Source: Rikenellaceae bacterium (GTDB taxonomy: Bacteria; Bacteroidota; Bacteroidia; Bacteroidales; Rikenellaceae). Taken from it: a DNA stretch of 64,000 bases. The stretch covers positions 124,001 through 188,000 of the forward strand of contig SUZN01000001.1 of the NCBI GenBank assembly GCA_015059905.1, given 5' to 3'. The notes under the pieces were generated by a model. The model did no database searches, was not told the origin of the DNA, and saw only the letters and a list, made by a program, of their open reading frames with translations. The translations under genes and the position numbers were made by a program. Positions 25,060 to 35,136 of the stretch are shown one piece after another (the first letter of the stretch is position 1; every line of letters starts with the position of its first letter).

Positions 25060-26166
25060 ATGGATACAAAGCAATTTCGTCGGGAGCTACATCGTCATCC
25101 CGAACTCTCGTTTGAGGAGCATCGTACTGCGGCGTTTATTTCGGAGCAGTTAGCGGCTCTTGGTATTGAGCATCGCCCTATAGCCACGACAGGCGTGTTG
25201 GCTCGCATCGAGGGACGACGCGGCAATCTGAAGCGTTGTGTGGTATTGCGTGCCGATATTGACGCTCTGCCTATCGCCGAAAAGACGGGTGTAGAGTGGG
25301 CATCGGTTGTCGATGGTGTGATGCACGGCTGTGGTCACGACTGCCACGCGGCGGTGTTGTTTGGTGTGCTGAAGCGCCTGAATGAAAACCCCGATTTTGA
25401 GGGTACATTGTTTGGCGTGTTCCAGCCTGGGGAGGAGTGTAACCCAGGCGGTGCGAAGTTCGTGTTGGAGGAGGACCCCTTCAAGGAGTATGATGTGGCG
25501 GCTGTTATTGGCGAGCACGTCGATGCCGATTTGGAGGTGGGTGAGATAGGTTTCTGCCCAGGTAAGTTTATGGCTTCGACCGATGAGTTGCACTTTACGG
25601 TTGAGGGTGTGGGCGGTCACGCTGCCATACGTTCACGAATCAAGGATTCGGTGGTTGCTATTGCCGATTTGATTATGCACCTCAACGCTTTCAATAGCGA
25701 CGACTGCGTGGTGTCAATAGGCAAGGTGGTGGCCGAGGGGGCTACAAATGTCATCCCCGACCAGACCTCGTGTCAGGGTACTATGCGAACATTCAGCGAA
25801 AAGCTCCGCGCGAGGATTAAGGAGATGATAGAGAATGTCGCGGAGGAGATAGAGTATAAATATGACGTGGAGGTGGATGTTGATATTCGTCACGGCTACC
25901 CCTGCGTGGAGAATAACGTGCAACTTACATACGAGGCAATGCTCCTGGCGGAGAGCCGAGGTTTCAAGGTGTGCGATTTGGATATGCGTCCTACGGCAGA
26001 GGATTTTGGTTACTATACCCAAATCTATCCATCACTCTTCTATCGCTTGGGTGTAGGTCAGGCGGCAGGTCGCTCTCATACGGCGATGTTCCTTCCAGAT
26101 GAGAAGGCATTGGATGTGGGCGAGGAGTTTATGTATCAGTTGGCGTTGAGTATTTTGAATAAATAG
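25060..26166 (+). CDS. M20 family amidohydrolase (N-acyl-amino acid / hippurate hydrolase type)
   Basis: The 368-residue protein starts with FRRELHRHPELSFEEHRTA and has the M20D metal site MHGCGHDCHAAV (about 88-99), with EE in QPGEECNPGGA near 126. The dimerisation domain follows (GVGGHAA). Family members release amino acids from N-acyl or aminoacyl conjugates, including diaminopimelate and indole-acetyl derivatives; the substrate is not predictable. No signal peptide is present, so it acts in the cytoplasm. It lies within the five-gene unit, nine bases before rnr, and is distinct from argE at 42.2 kb. Confidence 0.88.
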   Translation: MDTKQFRRELHRHPELSFEEHRTAAFISEQLAALGIEHRPIATTGVLARIEGRRGNLKRCVVLRADIDALPIAEKTGVEWASVVDGVMHGCGHDCHAAVLFGVLKRLNENPDFEGTLFGVFQPGEECNPGGAKFVLEEDPFKEYDVAAVIGEHVDADLEVGEIGFCPGKFMASTDELHFTVEGVGGHAAIRSRIKDSVVAIADLIMHLNAFNSDDCVVSIGKVVAEGATNVIPDQTSCQGTMRTFSEKLRARIKEMIENVAEEIEYKYDVEVDVDIRHGYPCVENNVQLTYEAMLLAESRGFKVCDLDMRPTAEDFGYYTQIYPSLFYRLGVGQAAGRSHTAMFLPDEKALDVGEEFMYQLALSILNK

Positions 26167-26175
26167 GTTAAGGTT

Positions 26176-28353
26176 ATGGGACAGAAGAGAAAGACAGAGC
26201 GCAGGGGAGCATCGCGCACAGACTCTATGAGCGTGCGCTCGGCTTTCATTGTAAATATGTTTAGAGAGTTTCCCGATAGGGTCTTTTCGTTGAAGCAGCT
26301 GGCATCAGCCTCGGGCGGTAATAGCAAGGAGGGTCGCTATATGGTGCGCGATATTGTGGAGTCGCTCATCGAGGGCGGTGTTGTCGAGGCTCACGGCAGG
26401 GATAAGTTTCAACTCTCGTCATCGCAGTTGCCTCACTACGAGGGTGTGGTTGATTTGGCGGTGTCGGGCGCAGCTTATGTGAGGGTTGAGGAGCTGGACT
26501 GCGATATATATGTAAATCAACGTAATACACGCTGTGCTTTGGATGGCGACAGGGTGGAGGTTGTGCTTCAGCGCCAGCCATATCGTGAGGGTGATAACCC
26601 CGAGGGTGCTATCACAAAGGTGCTGGAACGTAGCAAGCGTCAGTATGTAGGTGTGGCGGAGGTTAATCGTGCGGCTATCTTTGTGCATCCCGACTCTCGT
26701 AAGCTGCCGATGGATATATTCTTCCAGCGCAAGCAATATCCCAATGTGAAGGATGGCGACAAGGTGGTCTTCCGCATCGAGGATTGGCGCGAGGGCGACC
26801 GTTCGCCACGTGGTGTGATTGTCGATGTATTGGGTCGTCAGGGCGATAACGATGTCGAGATGCACGCTATTCTGGCGGAGTACGACTTGCCGTATAAGTT
26901 CGAGCCAGAGGTTGAGCAGGCGGCAAATGCTATCAGTGATTTAATTGACGAGAAGGAGATTGCCCAGCGTCGTGATTTCCGCGCTGTCACAACCTTCACC
27001 ATCGACCCTGCCGATGCAAAGGATTTTGACGATGCGCTGTCAATTCAGAAGCTGGAGGATGGCATCTGGGAGGTCGGTGTGCATATCGCCGATGTTACGC
27101 ATTATGTTCGTCCCGACTCGGTGGTGGACTGCGAGGCGCGTGAGCGAGGTACATCGGTATATTTGGTTGACCGCACGGTGCCGATGTTGCCCGAAAGATT
27201 GTGTAACGAGCTATGCTCGCTTCGCCCCAATGAGGAGAAGTTGTGTTTCTCGGCTGTCTTTAAGCTCAACGAGGATGCTGAGGTGCAGGAGGAGTGGTTT
27301 GGTCGCACTATTATTCTCTCCGACCGCCGCTTCACCTACGCCGAGGCACAGGCTCGCATCGAGACAGGCGTGGGTGACTATGCCGAAGAGATTGGTGTGC
27401 TGAACGATATGGCGCAGAAGATGCGTAACCGCCGTTTTAAGGGGGGTGCTGTGAGCTTCGAGCGTGCCGAGTTTAAGTTTATTCTGGATGATAACGGCAA
27501 GCCATTGGGCGTATATACCAAGGAGCAGAAGGAATCCAATCAACTTATTGAGGAGTTTATGTTGCTCGCCAACAAGAAGGTGGCGGAGTACTGCACATAC
27601 CGTATGGTCGGGGGTAAGAAGGTGCAGCGCCCGATGGTCTATCGTGTTCACGATGAGCCAAATGAGGAGAAACTGACCCGTTTCCGCGATTTTGTATTGC
27701 GCTTTGGCTATCAGTTCCGTGCTTCGAAGGGTCGTGCTGTGGCGAAGGCTATCAATAAGCTGGTTACAGAGGTTAAGGGTCGCCCCGAGGAGAATGCCAT
27801 ACAGTCGCTTGCGGTGCGTAGTATGTCAAAGGCGTTCTATACAACCGACAATGTAGGTCACTACGGTCTGGCATTTAAGTATTATACCCATTTTACGTCG
27901 CCCATCCGCCGTTATCCCGATATGATTGTGCATCGTCTGCTGGCTCGCTATCTTGCCGAGGGCAAGTCGCCCGACAAGCGCGTGCTGGAGGGTCAGTGCG
28001 TACACGCTTCGGAGCGAGAGATTATCGCCTCGGAGGCAGAGCGCGCATCTATCAAGTACAAGATGGTGGAGTTTATGAAGGATAAGGTCGGCGAGGTATT
28101 CAAGGGTCACGTCTCGGGTATGAGCGAGTGGGGTATCTATGTTGAGCTTAACGATACCCATATTGAGGGTATGGCGTTCCTGCGCGATATCGAGGATGAC
28201 TACTACTATTACGATGATGCCCGCTTTGAGGTTGTGGGACGCAATTCAGGTCGCCGCATAGCCTTCGGCGAGGAGGTGTGGATACGCGTGAAGGGTGTTG
28301 ATATGCGCCGCCGCACGATTGATTTTCAGCTTATTGTAAGCAAGCGTAAATAA
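26176..28353 (+). CDS. rnr: Ribonuclease R
   Basis: The 725-residue 3'-5' exoribonuclease has an N-terminal winged-helix region, cold-shock domains (about 80-230), the RNB catalytic domain with FTIDPADAKDFDDALS (about 273-288; the Asp residues bind metal) and HFTSPIRRYPDMIVHRLLARYL, and a C-terminal S1 domain beginning near GEVFKGHVSGMSEWGIYVEL. It degrades structured RNA and helps in rRNA quality control. The length is somewhat shorter than E. coli RNase R, which has a longer basic tail. The stop codon overlaps the mqnC start by one base. Confidence 0.97.
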   Translation: MGQKRKTERRGASRTDSMSVRSAFIVNMFREFPDRVFSLKQLASASGGNSKEGRYMVRDIVESLIEGGVVEAHGRDKFQLSSSQLPHYEGVVDLAVSGAAYVRVEELDCDIYVNQRNTRCALDGDRVEVVLQRQPYREGDNPEGAITKVLERSKRQYVGVAEVNRAAIFVHPDSRKLPMDIFFQRKQYPNVKDGDKVVFRIEDWREGDRSPRGVIVDVLGRQGDNDVEMHAILAEYDLPYKFEPEVEQAANAISDLIDEKEIAQRRDFRAVTTFTIDPADAKDFDDALSIQKLEDGIWEVGVHIADVTHYVRPDSVVDCEARERGTSVYLVDRTVPMLPERLCNELCSLRPNEEKLCFSAVFKLNEDAEVQEEWFGRTIILSDRRFTYAEAQARIETGVGDYAEEIGVLNDMAQKMRNRRFKGGAVSFERAEFKFILDDNGKPLGVYTKEQKESNQLIEEFMLLANKKVAEYCTYRMVGGKKVQRPMVYRVHDEPNEEKLTRFRDFVLRFGYQFRASKGRAVAKAINKLVTEVKGRPEENAIQSLAVRSMSKAFYTTDNVGHYGLAFKYYTHFTSPIRRYPDMIVHRLLARYLAEGKSPDKRVLEGQCVHASEREIIASEAERASIKYKMVEFMKDKVGEVFKGHVSGMSEWGIYVELNDTHIEGMAFLRDIEDDYYYYDDARFEVVGRNSGRRIAFGEEVWIRVKGVDMRRRTIDFQLIVSKRK

Positions 28354-29462
28354 TGAGAGCCGAAGAGATATTTGCACGTGCCCGAGATAGGGCAACACTT
28401 TCGCGCGAGGAGGCGTATTGGCTGTGGGAGGAGGCTCCGCTGGAGCGTCTTGCAGCGGTGGCTGACGAGGTGCGCCGCTTGGTTGTGCCCGATGCCAATG
28501 TTGTGACGTGGCAGATAGATCGTAATGTGAATATCACAAATGTCTGCATATCAGGCTGTAAGTTCTGTAACTTCCATTGCAAGCCCCACGAGGTGGAGCG
28601 TGAGTTTATCACCACGATAGAGGAGTATCGCTCAAAGATTGAGCGTATGTTGGAGCTTGGAGGCGACCAGCTTCTGTTGCAGGGCGGTCTGCATCCACGT
28701 TTGGGTGTGGAGTTTTATGAAGAGCTGTTTCAGCAGCTCAAACGAGAGTATCCCGAAGTGCGTTTGCACGCCCTTGGTGCACCCGAGGTGGCTCACATTG
28801 CGAAGGTTAGCAGTATATCTACGCGTGAGGCGTTGGAGCGATTGGTGGCGGCAGGTCTTGACTCTCTGCCGGGTGCTGGCGCGGAGATTTTGGTTGACAG
28901 GGTCAGGAAGCAGATTTCACCTGCGAAGCCAAGCGTTGATGAGTGGTTGCAAGTGATGCACCAGGCGCACGAGATGAATCTGCCCACCTCGGCAACGATG
29001 ATGTATGGTCACGTTGAGACCCCTCGCGAGAGGATTGACCACCTGCTGACGATTCGTGATTTGCAGAATAAATGTCCTGAAGGCAATTGGGGCTTTGTGG
29101 CATTTATCCCATGGATTTTTCGCTCGTCGGGGACTCGCCTTGAGAGCGAAGGCGTGAGGAGCGTGTTCTCGCCGCTGGAGTACGTTAGAATGATTGCTGT
29201 TAGTCGCTTAATACTCAATAATATCCGTAATATTCAGGCTTCGTGGCTCACTGTTGGCAAGCCTACGGCGCAGTTAGCCCTGCATAGCGGAGCTAACGAT
29301 ATGGGCTCGATAATGATTGAGGAGAATGTGGTTTCAAGTGCTGGCGCGCACAACACTTTCGACGCCGAGGAAATTCAAAAAGCTATCCGCGAGGCGGGCT
29401 TTGAACCACGTTTGCGCGACCAACTTTATCGTCCAAGAGCATATAAGGTGGCGAAAGAGTAA
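28353..29462 (+). CDS. mqnC: Dehypoxanthine futalosine cyclase (radical SAM, MqnC)
   Basis: The 369-residue radical SAM enzyme has the cluster motif Cys65, Cys69, Cys72 (CISGCKFC). MqnC-type blocks follow: LQGGLHPRLG, DSLPGAGAEIL, TSATMMYGHVETPRERIDHL, FIPWIFRSSGT and GSIMIEENVVSSAGA. It cyclises dehypoxanthine futalosine to cyclic DHFL in the futalosine route to menaquinone. The close relative MqnE is less likely given the AGAEIL and EENVVSSAGA blocks. No other mqn gene lies in the window. Its presence implies menaquinone-based respiration by the futalosine pathway. Translation is coupled to rnr (one-base overlap). Confidence 0.9.
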   Translation: MRAEEIFARARDRATLSREEAYWLWEEAPLERLAAVADEVRRLVVPDANVVTWQIDRNVNITNVCISGCKFCNFHCKPHEVEREFITTIEEYRSKIERMLELGGDQLLLQGGLHPRLGVEFYEELFQQLKREYPEVRLHALGAPEVAHIAKVSSISTREALERLVAAGLDSLPGAGAEILVDRVRKQISPAKPSVDEWLQVMHQAHEMNLPTSATMMYGHVETPRERIDHLLTIRDLQNKCPEGNWGFVAFIPWIFRSSGTRLESEGVRSVFSPLEYVRMIAVSRLILNNIRNIQASWLTVGKPTAQLALHSGANDMGSIMIEENVVSSAGAHNTFDAEEIQKAIREAGFEPRLRDQLYRPRAYKVAKE

Positions 29463-29502
29463 TAAATTTATGCTAAAAAGTCGCTAATAAATTAAAATTT
29501 AT

Positions 29503-29510
29503 TACCTTTG
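29503..29510 (+). promoter_or_regulatory. -7 box of tig
   Basis: TACCTTTG matches TAnnTTTG, 54 bases before the trigger-factor ATG at 29565. It starts a new transcript after mqnC. No convincing -33 TTTG is seen. Confidence 0.6.
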
Positions 29511-29564
29511 CACTCCGAAATCGTACGGAAAGAAGATAAACGAATAAAATATAACAAGTAGATT

Positions 29565-30890
29565 ATGAACATTACAAGAGAACAGCGTGAGGTAGGTACC
29601 TCGATTTTGAAGGTTGTCGTTAATGAGCAGGATTACGGCGAGGCAGTTGATAAGATGTTGCGTGAGTACAAGCGCAAGGCTAACATTCCTGGCTTCCGTC
29701 CTGGTATGGTGCCTATGGGCGTTGTACGCAAGATGTACGGTAAGGGTGCCGTAGCAGAGCAGGCATACAAGATTGCTTCAAACTCTGTATTTGAGTATTT
29801 GCAGAAGGAGGGTATCGACTATGTAGGCGATGTAATCCCATCAGACGAGCAGGGTGATTTCGATTTCGATAACAACACCGAGCACGAGTTTATGTTTGAG
29901 ATTGGTGAGGCTCCAAAGATTGAGCTCGAGCTCACAAAGGAGGATAAGCTCACTTACAACAAGATTAAGATTGACGCCAAGATGGTTGAGGCTTACAAGG
30001 ACAACTACTTGCGTCGTTATGGTCGCTTGGTAGATGTTGAGGCTGTTACGAAGGATGAGGCTTTGACCGTAGCTCTTGACAATGGCGATATTCAGGTTGA
30101 TGACGCTTACGTTGGTTTGATCTCTATGTCAGACGAGGAGCGTGCTGCATTCCTCGGTAAGAAGGTAGGTGACAAGATGGAGGTTGATGTAAACGAGCTT
30201 TATAAGTCAGCTTCACAGCGTGCTTCAATCCTCAAAGTTAAGGAGGAGGAGTTGGAGTCAATCAATCCAAAGTTCACTCTGGAGGTTAAGCAGATTCGTC
30301 AGTTTGCTAACCCAGAGCTCAACGAGGAGTTCTTCAAGATGGCGTTCCCAGCAGGTAACATCACTACTGCGGAGGAGCTCGATAAGTTCCTCACATCGGA
30401 GATTGAGACCGAGCTTGGTCGCGAGGCTGATTACCTCTTCACAATCCGTGTTCGCAACTTCTTGATGGAGAAGGCTGCGTTGCAGATGCCTGCCGAGTTC
30501 TTGAAGCGTTGGTTGTATGTAATCAACGAGGGTAAGTTCACAAAGGAGGATATCGAGAAGGATTTCGATGCATTCCTCAAGATGTTTACTTGGAACTACA
30601 TCCAGAAGCACTTCATCCAGACTTACGAGTTGCGTGTAAGCGAGGAGGAGGCACAGGCAGAGGCAAAGGAGTTTGCAAAGGCACAGTTCGCACAGTATGG
30701 TATGCCATCGGCTCCAGAGGAGATGATTGCTAACTTCTCAAAGCAGATTTTGGAGAACAAGGAGCAGAGCCAGAAGATTTACGAGAAGCTCTACGAGGCA
30801 AAGGTTGTAGAGTATGTAAAGTCTAAGATTAAAGTCTCTAACAAGTCTGTAACATCAGAGGAGTTTGCCAAGTTGGCGCAGCAGGCGTAA
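29565..30890 (+). CDS. tig: Trigger factor
   Basis: The 441-residue ribosome-associated chaperone has an N-terminal ribosome-binding domain with the loop IPGFRPGMVPMGVVRKMYG (about 38-56); the usual GFRxGKxP loop has Met for Lys. The middle part, where the FKBP-type isomerase domain normally sits, is divergent (LDNGDIQVDDAYVGLISM). The C-terminal helical arms follow from about 230 to 430. It binds nascent chains at the exit tunnel. It has its own promoter and a terminator-like hairpin downstream, and precedes clpP and clpX, an order conserved in many bacteria. Confidence 0.95.
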   Translation: MNITREQREVGTSILKVVVNEQDYGEAVDKMLREYKRKANIPGFRPGMVPMGVVRKMYGKGAVAEQAYKIASNSVFEYLQKEGIDYVGDVIPSDEQGDFDFDNNTEHEFMFEIGEAPKIELELTKEDKLTYNKIKIDAKMVEAYKDNYLRRYGRLVDVEAVTKDEALTVALDNGDIQVDDAYVGLISMSDEERAAFLGKKVGDKMEVDVNELYKSASQRASILKVKEEELESINPKFTLEVKQIRQFANPELNEEFFKMAFPAGNITTAEELDKFLTSEIETELGREADYLFTIRVRNFLMEKAALQMPAEFLKRWLYVINEGKFTKEDIEKDFDAFLKMFTWNYIQKHFIQTYELRVSEEEAQAEAKEFAKAQFAQYGMPSAPEEMIANFSKQILENKEQSQKIYEKLYEAKVVEYVKSKIKVSNKSVTSEEFAKLAQQA

Positions 30891-30950
30891 ATGAGGCTCA
30901 TTTTCGACACCTTTTATATAAAAGGGCGGAAATGTGTTACAATACATTGA

Positions 30951-31000
30951 AATTTGGACTCTGGGCGTAATGTTTGCAGAGTCCAAATTTTGGTTTTATT
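30951..31000 (+). terminator. Terminator or attenuator between tig and clpP
   Basis: AATTTGGACTCTG (30951-30963) pairs perfectly with CAGAGTCCAAATT (30977-30989) around a 13-base loop, followed by TTGGTTTTATT. Just upstream is an unrelated perfect palindrome, CCTTTTATATAAAAGG (30910-30925). The hairpin lies 27 bases before clpP, so it may end tig mRNA or reduce read-through into clpPX. Confidence 0.75.
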
Positions 31001-31016
31001 AAATCGGGTTTTTAGT

Positions 31017-31685
31017 ATGAATGAATTTGAAAAATATGCTCGTCTGCATTGTGGTATCAGCAGCTTGAAGTTGCACAATTTCCACTCTGTGCAGGCTGGT
31101 TATGTGTCGCCTACCATTATCGAGGAGCGTCAGTTGAACGTGGCGACGATGGATGTCTTCTCGCGTTTGATGATGGACCGTATCATCTTCCTCGGTGCGC
31201 CTATCTACGACGATGCTGCCAACATCATCCAGGCGCAGCTGTTGTTCCTTGAGTCGGCAGACCCCGAGAAGGATGTGCAGATATATATCAACTCGCCAGG
31301 CGGCTCGGTGTCGGCAGGTTTGGGTATCTACGATACGATGCAGCTTGTGTCGTGTGATGTGGCTACCATCTGTACAGGTCTGGCGGCTTCGATGGGTGCG
31401 GTGCTCCTGACTGCGGGTGCTGCGGGCAAGCGTGCGGCGTTGCCTCACTCACGTGTGATGATTCATCAGCCATTGGGCGGTGTGCAGGGTCAGGCTTCCG
31501 ATATCGAGATTACTGCGCGCGAGATACAAAAGACCAAGCGCGAGCTTTATGAGATACTCTCTTCTCACTCTGGCGTAGATATTGCAAAGATTGAGCAGGA
31601 TGCCGACCGCGACTATTGGATGAGTGCTGCGGAGGCGAAGGAGTATGGTTTGATTGATATGGTGCTGGGTAAGCGTAACAAGTAA
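31017..31685 (+). CDS. clpP: ATP-dependent Clp protease proteolytic subunit
   Basis: The 222-residue serine protease has the catalytic Ser in [11 protein letters not shown] and His in [16 protein letters not shown], with family blocks [23 protein letters not shown] and [21 protein letters not shown] place the start at 31017 because an upstream in-frame ATG at 30954 lies inside the terminator hairpin. It has a longer N-terminal region (about 30 residues before the conserved SPTIIEERQ) than E. coli ClpP, perhaps a propeptide. It forms the chamber fed by ClpX, encoded six bases downstream. Confidence 0.97.
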   Translation: MNEFEKYARLHCGISSLKLHNFHSVQAGYVSPTIIEERQLNVATMDVFSRLMMDRIIFLGAPIYDDAANIIQAQLLFLESADPEKDVQIYINSPGGSVSAGLGIYDTMQLVSCDVATICTGLAASMGAVLLTAGAAGKRAALPHSRVMIHQPLGGVQGQASDIEITAREIQKTKRELYEILSSHSGVDIAKIEQDADRDYWMSAAEAKEYGLIDMVLGKRNK

Positions 31686-31691
31686 TATTTT

Positions 31692-32969
31692 ATGGCACAA
31701 AAGGGTAAAGGCTCACACTCTAACGAGGATTGCTGTTCGTTCTGCGGCGCAAAGCGCAGCGATGTGGCTCTGATGTTTCAGGGTATGGGCGGAGTGAATA
31801 TATGTAATAATTGCGTTGAGCGCGGCTATCAAATGCTCGTAGAGAGTGAGATGGTCGATGGCGCACGCAAGAAGAAAGGGGCGGGTAAGTTCACGATGGA
31901 GGAGCTTATGAAGCCCGCACAGATTAAGGCTGTGCTTGATCAGTATGTCATTGGTCAGGACGATGCCAAGCGTTATATGTCGGTGGCGGTCTATAACCAC
32001 TACAAGCGTATCTTGAGCCGCCAGAAACATCAGGCGGATGATGCGGTGGAGATTGATAAGTCAAACATCGTGCTGGTGGGTGCTACGGGTACGGGTAAGA
32101 CCCTGATGGCACGCACGATAGCTCGTGTGTTGAATGTGCCATTCACTATCGTCGATGCTACCGTTTTGACCGAGGCAGGTTATGTGGGAGAGGATGTTGA
32201 GAGCATCCTGTCACGCCTGTTGCAGGTGGCGGATTATAACGTCGAGGCAGCAGAGCGAGGCATTGTCTTTATCGACGAGATAGACAAGATTGCTCGCAAG
32301 GGTGATAATCCAAGCATCACACGCGATGTGTCGGGCGAAGGTGTACAGCAGGCTCTGCTGAAGATTCTGGAGGGTACGACGGTAAATGTGCCACCCCAGG
32401 GTGGACGCAAGCATCCCGACCAGAAATTCATTCAGGTCAATACCAAGGATATTCTCTTCATCTGCGGCGGTGCGTTTGATGGCATTGAGAAGAAGATCGC
32501 CCAGCGATTGAATACACGCGCCATTGGCTATGGTCAGCAGAGTGGTTCGCAGGTGGACCGTCAGAATCTGATGAAGTACATTATGCCACAGGATTTGAAG
32601 TCGTTTGGTCTTATTCCAGAGCTGGTGGGTCGTCTGCCTGTCCTGACATATATGCAGCCACTCTCACGCGAGGCTCTGCGCTCAATTCTGACCGAACCAA
32701 AGAACGCAATTGTGAAGCAGTATGAGCAGTTGTTTGCTATGGATGATGTAGCGTTGCGCTTTGAGGATGAGGTGCTTGACTATGTGGTGGAGAAGGCTGA
32801 CGAGTACAAACTCGGTGCTCGTGGTTTGCGTTCAATCTGCGAGGCTATAATGATTGATGCGATGTACGATATCCCAACCTCTGGCGACAAGGAGTTTGTC
32901 GTAACCCTTGATTATGCGAAAAAAAAGATCGAAGGGGCGAATTTTTTCGAGTTAAAACAAGTTAGTTAA
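31692..32969 (+). CDS. clpX: ATP-dependent Clp protease ATP-binding subunit ClpX
   Basis: The 425-residue AAA+ unfoldase has an N-terminal C4 zinc finger ([10 protein letters not shown] ... ICNNC, about 16-41). Walker A is GATGTGKT, Walker B is IVFIDEIDK, the pore loop is in the GYVGEDVES segment, and sensor motifs lie near [12 protein letters not shown]. It recognises tagged substrates and threads them into ClpP. It follows clpP by six bases. No terminator is visible after it, and tkt begins from its own promoter. Confidence 0.98.
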   Translation: MAQKGKGSHSNEDCCSFCGAKRSDVALMFQGMGGVNICNNCVERGYQMLVESEMVDGARKKKGAGKFTMEELMKPAQIKAVLDQYVIGQDDAKRYMSVAVYNHYKRILSRQKHQADDAVEIDKSNIVLVGATGTGKTLMARTIARVLNVPFTIVDATVLTEAGYVGEDVESILSRLLQVADYNVEAAERGIVFIDEIDKIARKGDNPSITRDVSGEGVQQALLKILEGTTVNVPPQGGRKHPDQKFIQVNTKDILFICGGAFDGIEKKIAQRLNTRAIGYGQQSGSQVDRQNLMKYIMPQDLKSFGLIPELVGRLPVLTYMQPLSREALRSILTEPKNAIVKQYEQLFAMDDVALRFEDEVLDYVVEKADEYKLGARGLRSICEAIMIDAMYDIPTSGDKEFVVTLDYAKKKIEGANFFELKQVS

Positions 32970-32980
32970 GATAATTATAT

Positions 32981-32988
32981 TATCTTTG
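32981..32988 (+). promoter_or_regulatory. -7 box of tkt
   Basis: TATCTTTG, an exact TAnnTTTG match, ends 29 bases before the ATG at 33017. It uses the same eight bases as each half of the palindromic promoter at 16809-16824. Confidence 0.6.
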
Positions 32989-33016
32989 TGAAGTAGGAAA
33001 TGAATACTAAATAGAT

Positions 33017-35050
33017 ATGTTCGCTAACTCTAAACTCAACAAGGCGGCTGACAATATTCGTATATTGGCAGCGGCGATGGTCGAAAAGGCTAAATCGGGT
33101 CACCCTGGCGGCGCTATGGGTGGAGCTGATTTTATCAATTTGCTTTACACGGAATTTATGCACTATGATCCAGAGAATCCTGCGTATCCATTCCGCGATC
33201 GTTTCTTCCTCGATCCTGGTCATATGTCACCAATGCTCTATTCGGTGCTTATGTTGTCGGGATTCTACTCTATGGATGATTTGAAGAGCTTCCGTCAGTG
33301 GGGCAGTATCACTCCTGGTCACCCCGAGGTGGATGTAATGCACGGTGTGGAGAACACATCTGGTCCATTGGGTCAGGGACACGCTATGGCTGTGGGTGCA
33401 GCTATCGCCGAGCGCTTTATGGTGGCTCGTTTTGGCGAGTGGATGGCTCACAAGACCTACTCATTCATCTCTGACGGCGCAGTGCAGGAAGAGATTTCGC
33501 AGGGCGTTGGTCGTATTGCGGGTCACTTGGGTTTGGCAAATTTGATTATGTACTACGATGCCAACAACGTGCAGCTCTCAACCAAGGTTGATGAGATTGA
33601 CTCGGAGGATGTGGCAGCGAAGTACCGTGCGTGGGGCTGGCACGTTATTGATGTTGATGGTAACGATGTAGAGCAGTTGCGTGCGGCATTGATTGAGGCT
33701 AATGCACAGACCGAGTGTCCAACACTCATCATCGGTCGCTCGATTATGGCGAAGGGTGCTATGGGAGCCAACGGCGAGAGCTTCGAGGGTAAGGTTTCGA
33801 CTCACGGTCAGCCACTCTCTGGCGCAGGTGCTGATTTGGCTGCTACGGTCAAGAATTTGGGTGGTGATCCAGAGGATCCATTCAAGCTCTTTGCCGAGAC
33901 TGCCGAGATTTACGACAAGCGTCGTTGCGAGCTCAAGATGTGGGTGGAGTCAATGAAACAGACCGAGGCTGCTTGGCGTGCTGAGAATAAGGATCTCTCT
34001 CGTAAGTTGAACCGTTTCTTGTCAGGTGAGATTCCAGAGATTGACTACAACAATATCGAGATTAAATCAAACACTGCTACTCGTGTAGCGTCGGCTACTA
34101 TGCTTGGCGTATATGCAGAGCAGGTTGAGAATATGATTGTCGCATCGGCCGACTTGAGCAATTCAGACAAGACCGATGGTTTCTTGAAGAAGACAAAGGC
34201 ATTTACAAAGGGTGACTTTACAGGTAAGTTCTTCCAAGCGGGTGTTGCCGAGCTTACTATGGCGTGCGTGATGAACGGTATGGCTCTTCACGGTGGCGTT
34301 ATTCCTGCTTGTGGTACCTTCTTCGTGTTCTCTGACTATATGAAGCCTGCAATCCGCCTCTCGGCTTTGATGCGCTTGAAGGTTATCTATGTATGGACAC
34401 ACGACTCATTCCGTGTGGGCGAGGATGGTCCTACACATCAGCCTATTGAGCAGGAGATGCAGATTCGTCTGATGGAGCACGTTCATAACCATCAGGGCGA
34501 GCGCTCGATGGTTGTTCTTCGTCCTGCTGATGCCGAGGAGACAGCTGTTGCTTGGCAGTATGCAATGTCGGAGAAGCGTCCTGTGGCGTTGATTCTCTCA
34601 CGTCAGAATGTAAACACTCTGCCAGCATTGAGTTGTAGCCGTCGTGATGAGGCAAAGCAGGCATTGAAGGGTGCTTATGTCGTGATGGATTCTGCCAAGG
34701 CGCAGGTTGTGATGATTGCATCAGGCTCGGAGGTATCAACTCTGGTTGAGGGTGCCGAGATGTTGCAGAAGGAGGGTATTCAGGTGCGTGTAGTAAGCGT
34801 TCCAAGTGAGGGCTTGTTCCGCGACCAGCCAAAGTCATACCAGGATAGCATTCTTTTGAACGATGTTCCACGTTATGGCTTGACCTCTGGTCTGTCAATG
34901 ACATTGCGTGGTCTGGTGGGCGAGAATGGCAAGATTCACGGTTTGGATCACTTCGGTTACTCTGCTCCTTACAAGGTGCTGGATGAGAAGTTCGGCTACA
35001 ACGGGCAGGCAGTGTACGAGGAGGTTAAGGCTATGCTTAATAAGAATTAG
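33017..35050 (+). CDS. tkt: Transketolase
   Basis: The 677-residue thiamine-diphosphate enzyme carries the ThDP motif GDGA-like SDGAVQEEISQG ... NLIMYYDANNVQ (about 155-190), the N-terminal AKSGHPGGAMG and the catalytic-domain block THDSFRVGEDGPTHQPIEQ (about 458-476). It moves two-carbon units between sugar phosphates in the non-oxidative pentose phosphate pathway. The length is normal. It has its own promoter and terminator, so it is monocistronic. Confidence 0.97.
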   Translation: MFANSKLNKAADNIRILAAAMVEKAKSGHPGGAMGGADFINLLYTEFMHYDPENPAYPFRDRFFLDPGHMSPMLYSVLMLSGFYSMDDLKSFRQWGSITPGHPEVDVMHGVENTSGPLGQGHAMAVGAAIAERFMVARFGEWMAHKTYSFISDGAVQEEISQGVGRIAGHLGLANLIMYYDANNVQLSTKVDEIDSEDVAAKYRAWGWHVIDVDGNDVEQLRAALIEANAQTECPTLIIGRSIMAKGAMGANGESFEGKVSTHGQPLSGAGADLAATVKNLGGDPEDPFKLFAETAEIYDKRRCELKMWVESMKQTEAAWRAENKDLSRKLNRFLSGEIPEIDYNNIEIKSNTATRVASATMLGVYAEQVENMIVASADLSNSDKTDGFLKKTKAFTKGDFTGKFFQAGVAELTMACVMNGMALHGGVIPACGTFFVFSDYMKPAIRLSALMRLKVIYVWTHDSFRVGEDGPTHQPIEQEMQIRLMEHVHNHQGERSMVVLRPADAEETAVAWQYAMSEKRPVALILSRQNVNTLPALSCSRRDEAKQALKGAYVVMDSAKAQVVMIASGSEVSTLVEGAEMLQKEGIQVRVVSVPSEGLFRDQPKSYQDSILLNDVPRYGLTSGLSMTLRGLVGENGKIHGLDHFGYSAPYKVLDEKFGYNGQAVYEEVKAMLNKN

Positions 35051-35075
35051 TTGATAATAGATTCGACAAAACGAT

Positions 35076-35112
35076 AGGGCTGTTGTAACGCATTAGTTTG
35101 ACAGCCCTTTTA
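35076..35112 (+). terminator. Terminator after tkt
   Basis: AGGGCTGT (35076-35083) pairs with ACAGCCCT (35101-35108), and the right arm runs into TTTTAAAT. The hpt start codon lies only 25 bases beyond, so hpt must start transcription within or after this region or depend on read-through. Confidence 0.75.
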
Positions 35113-35136
35113 AATATATCTGCAACTACACCCAAA

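Noticed and set aside
30910..30925. The palindrome CCTTTTATATAAAAGG as a separate terminator or operator
   Set aside because: It has no T-run and sits just before a stronger hairpin. AT-rich palindromes of this size are expected by chance in intergenic DNA, so I record it only as a note.
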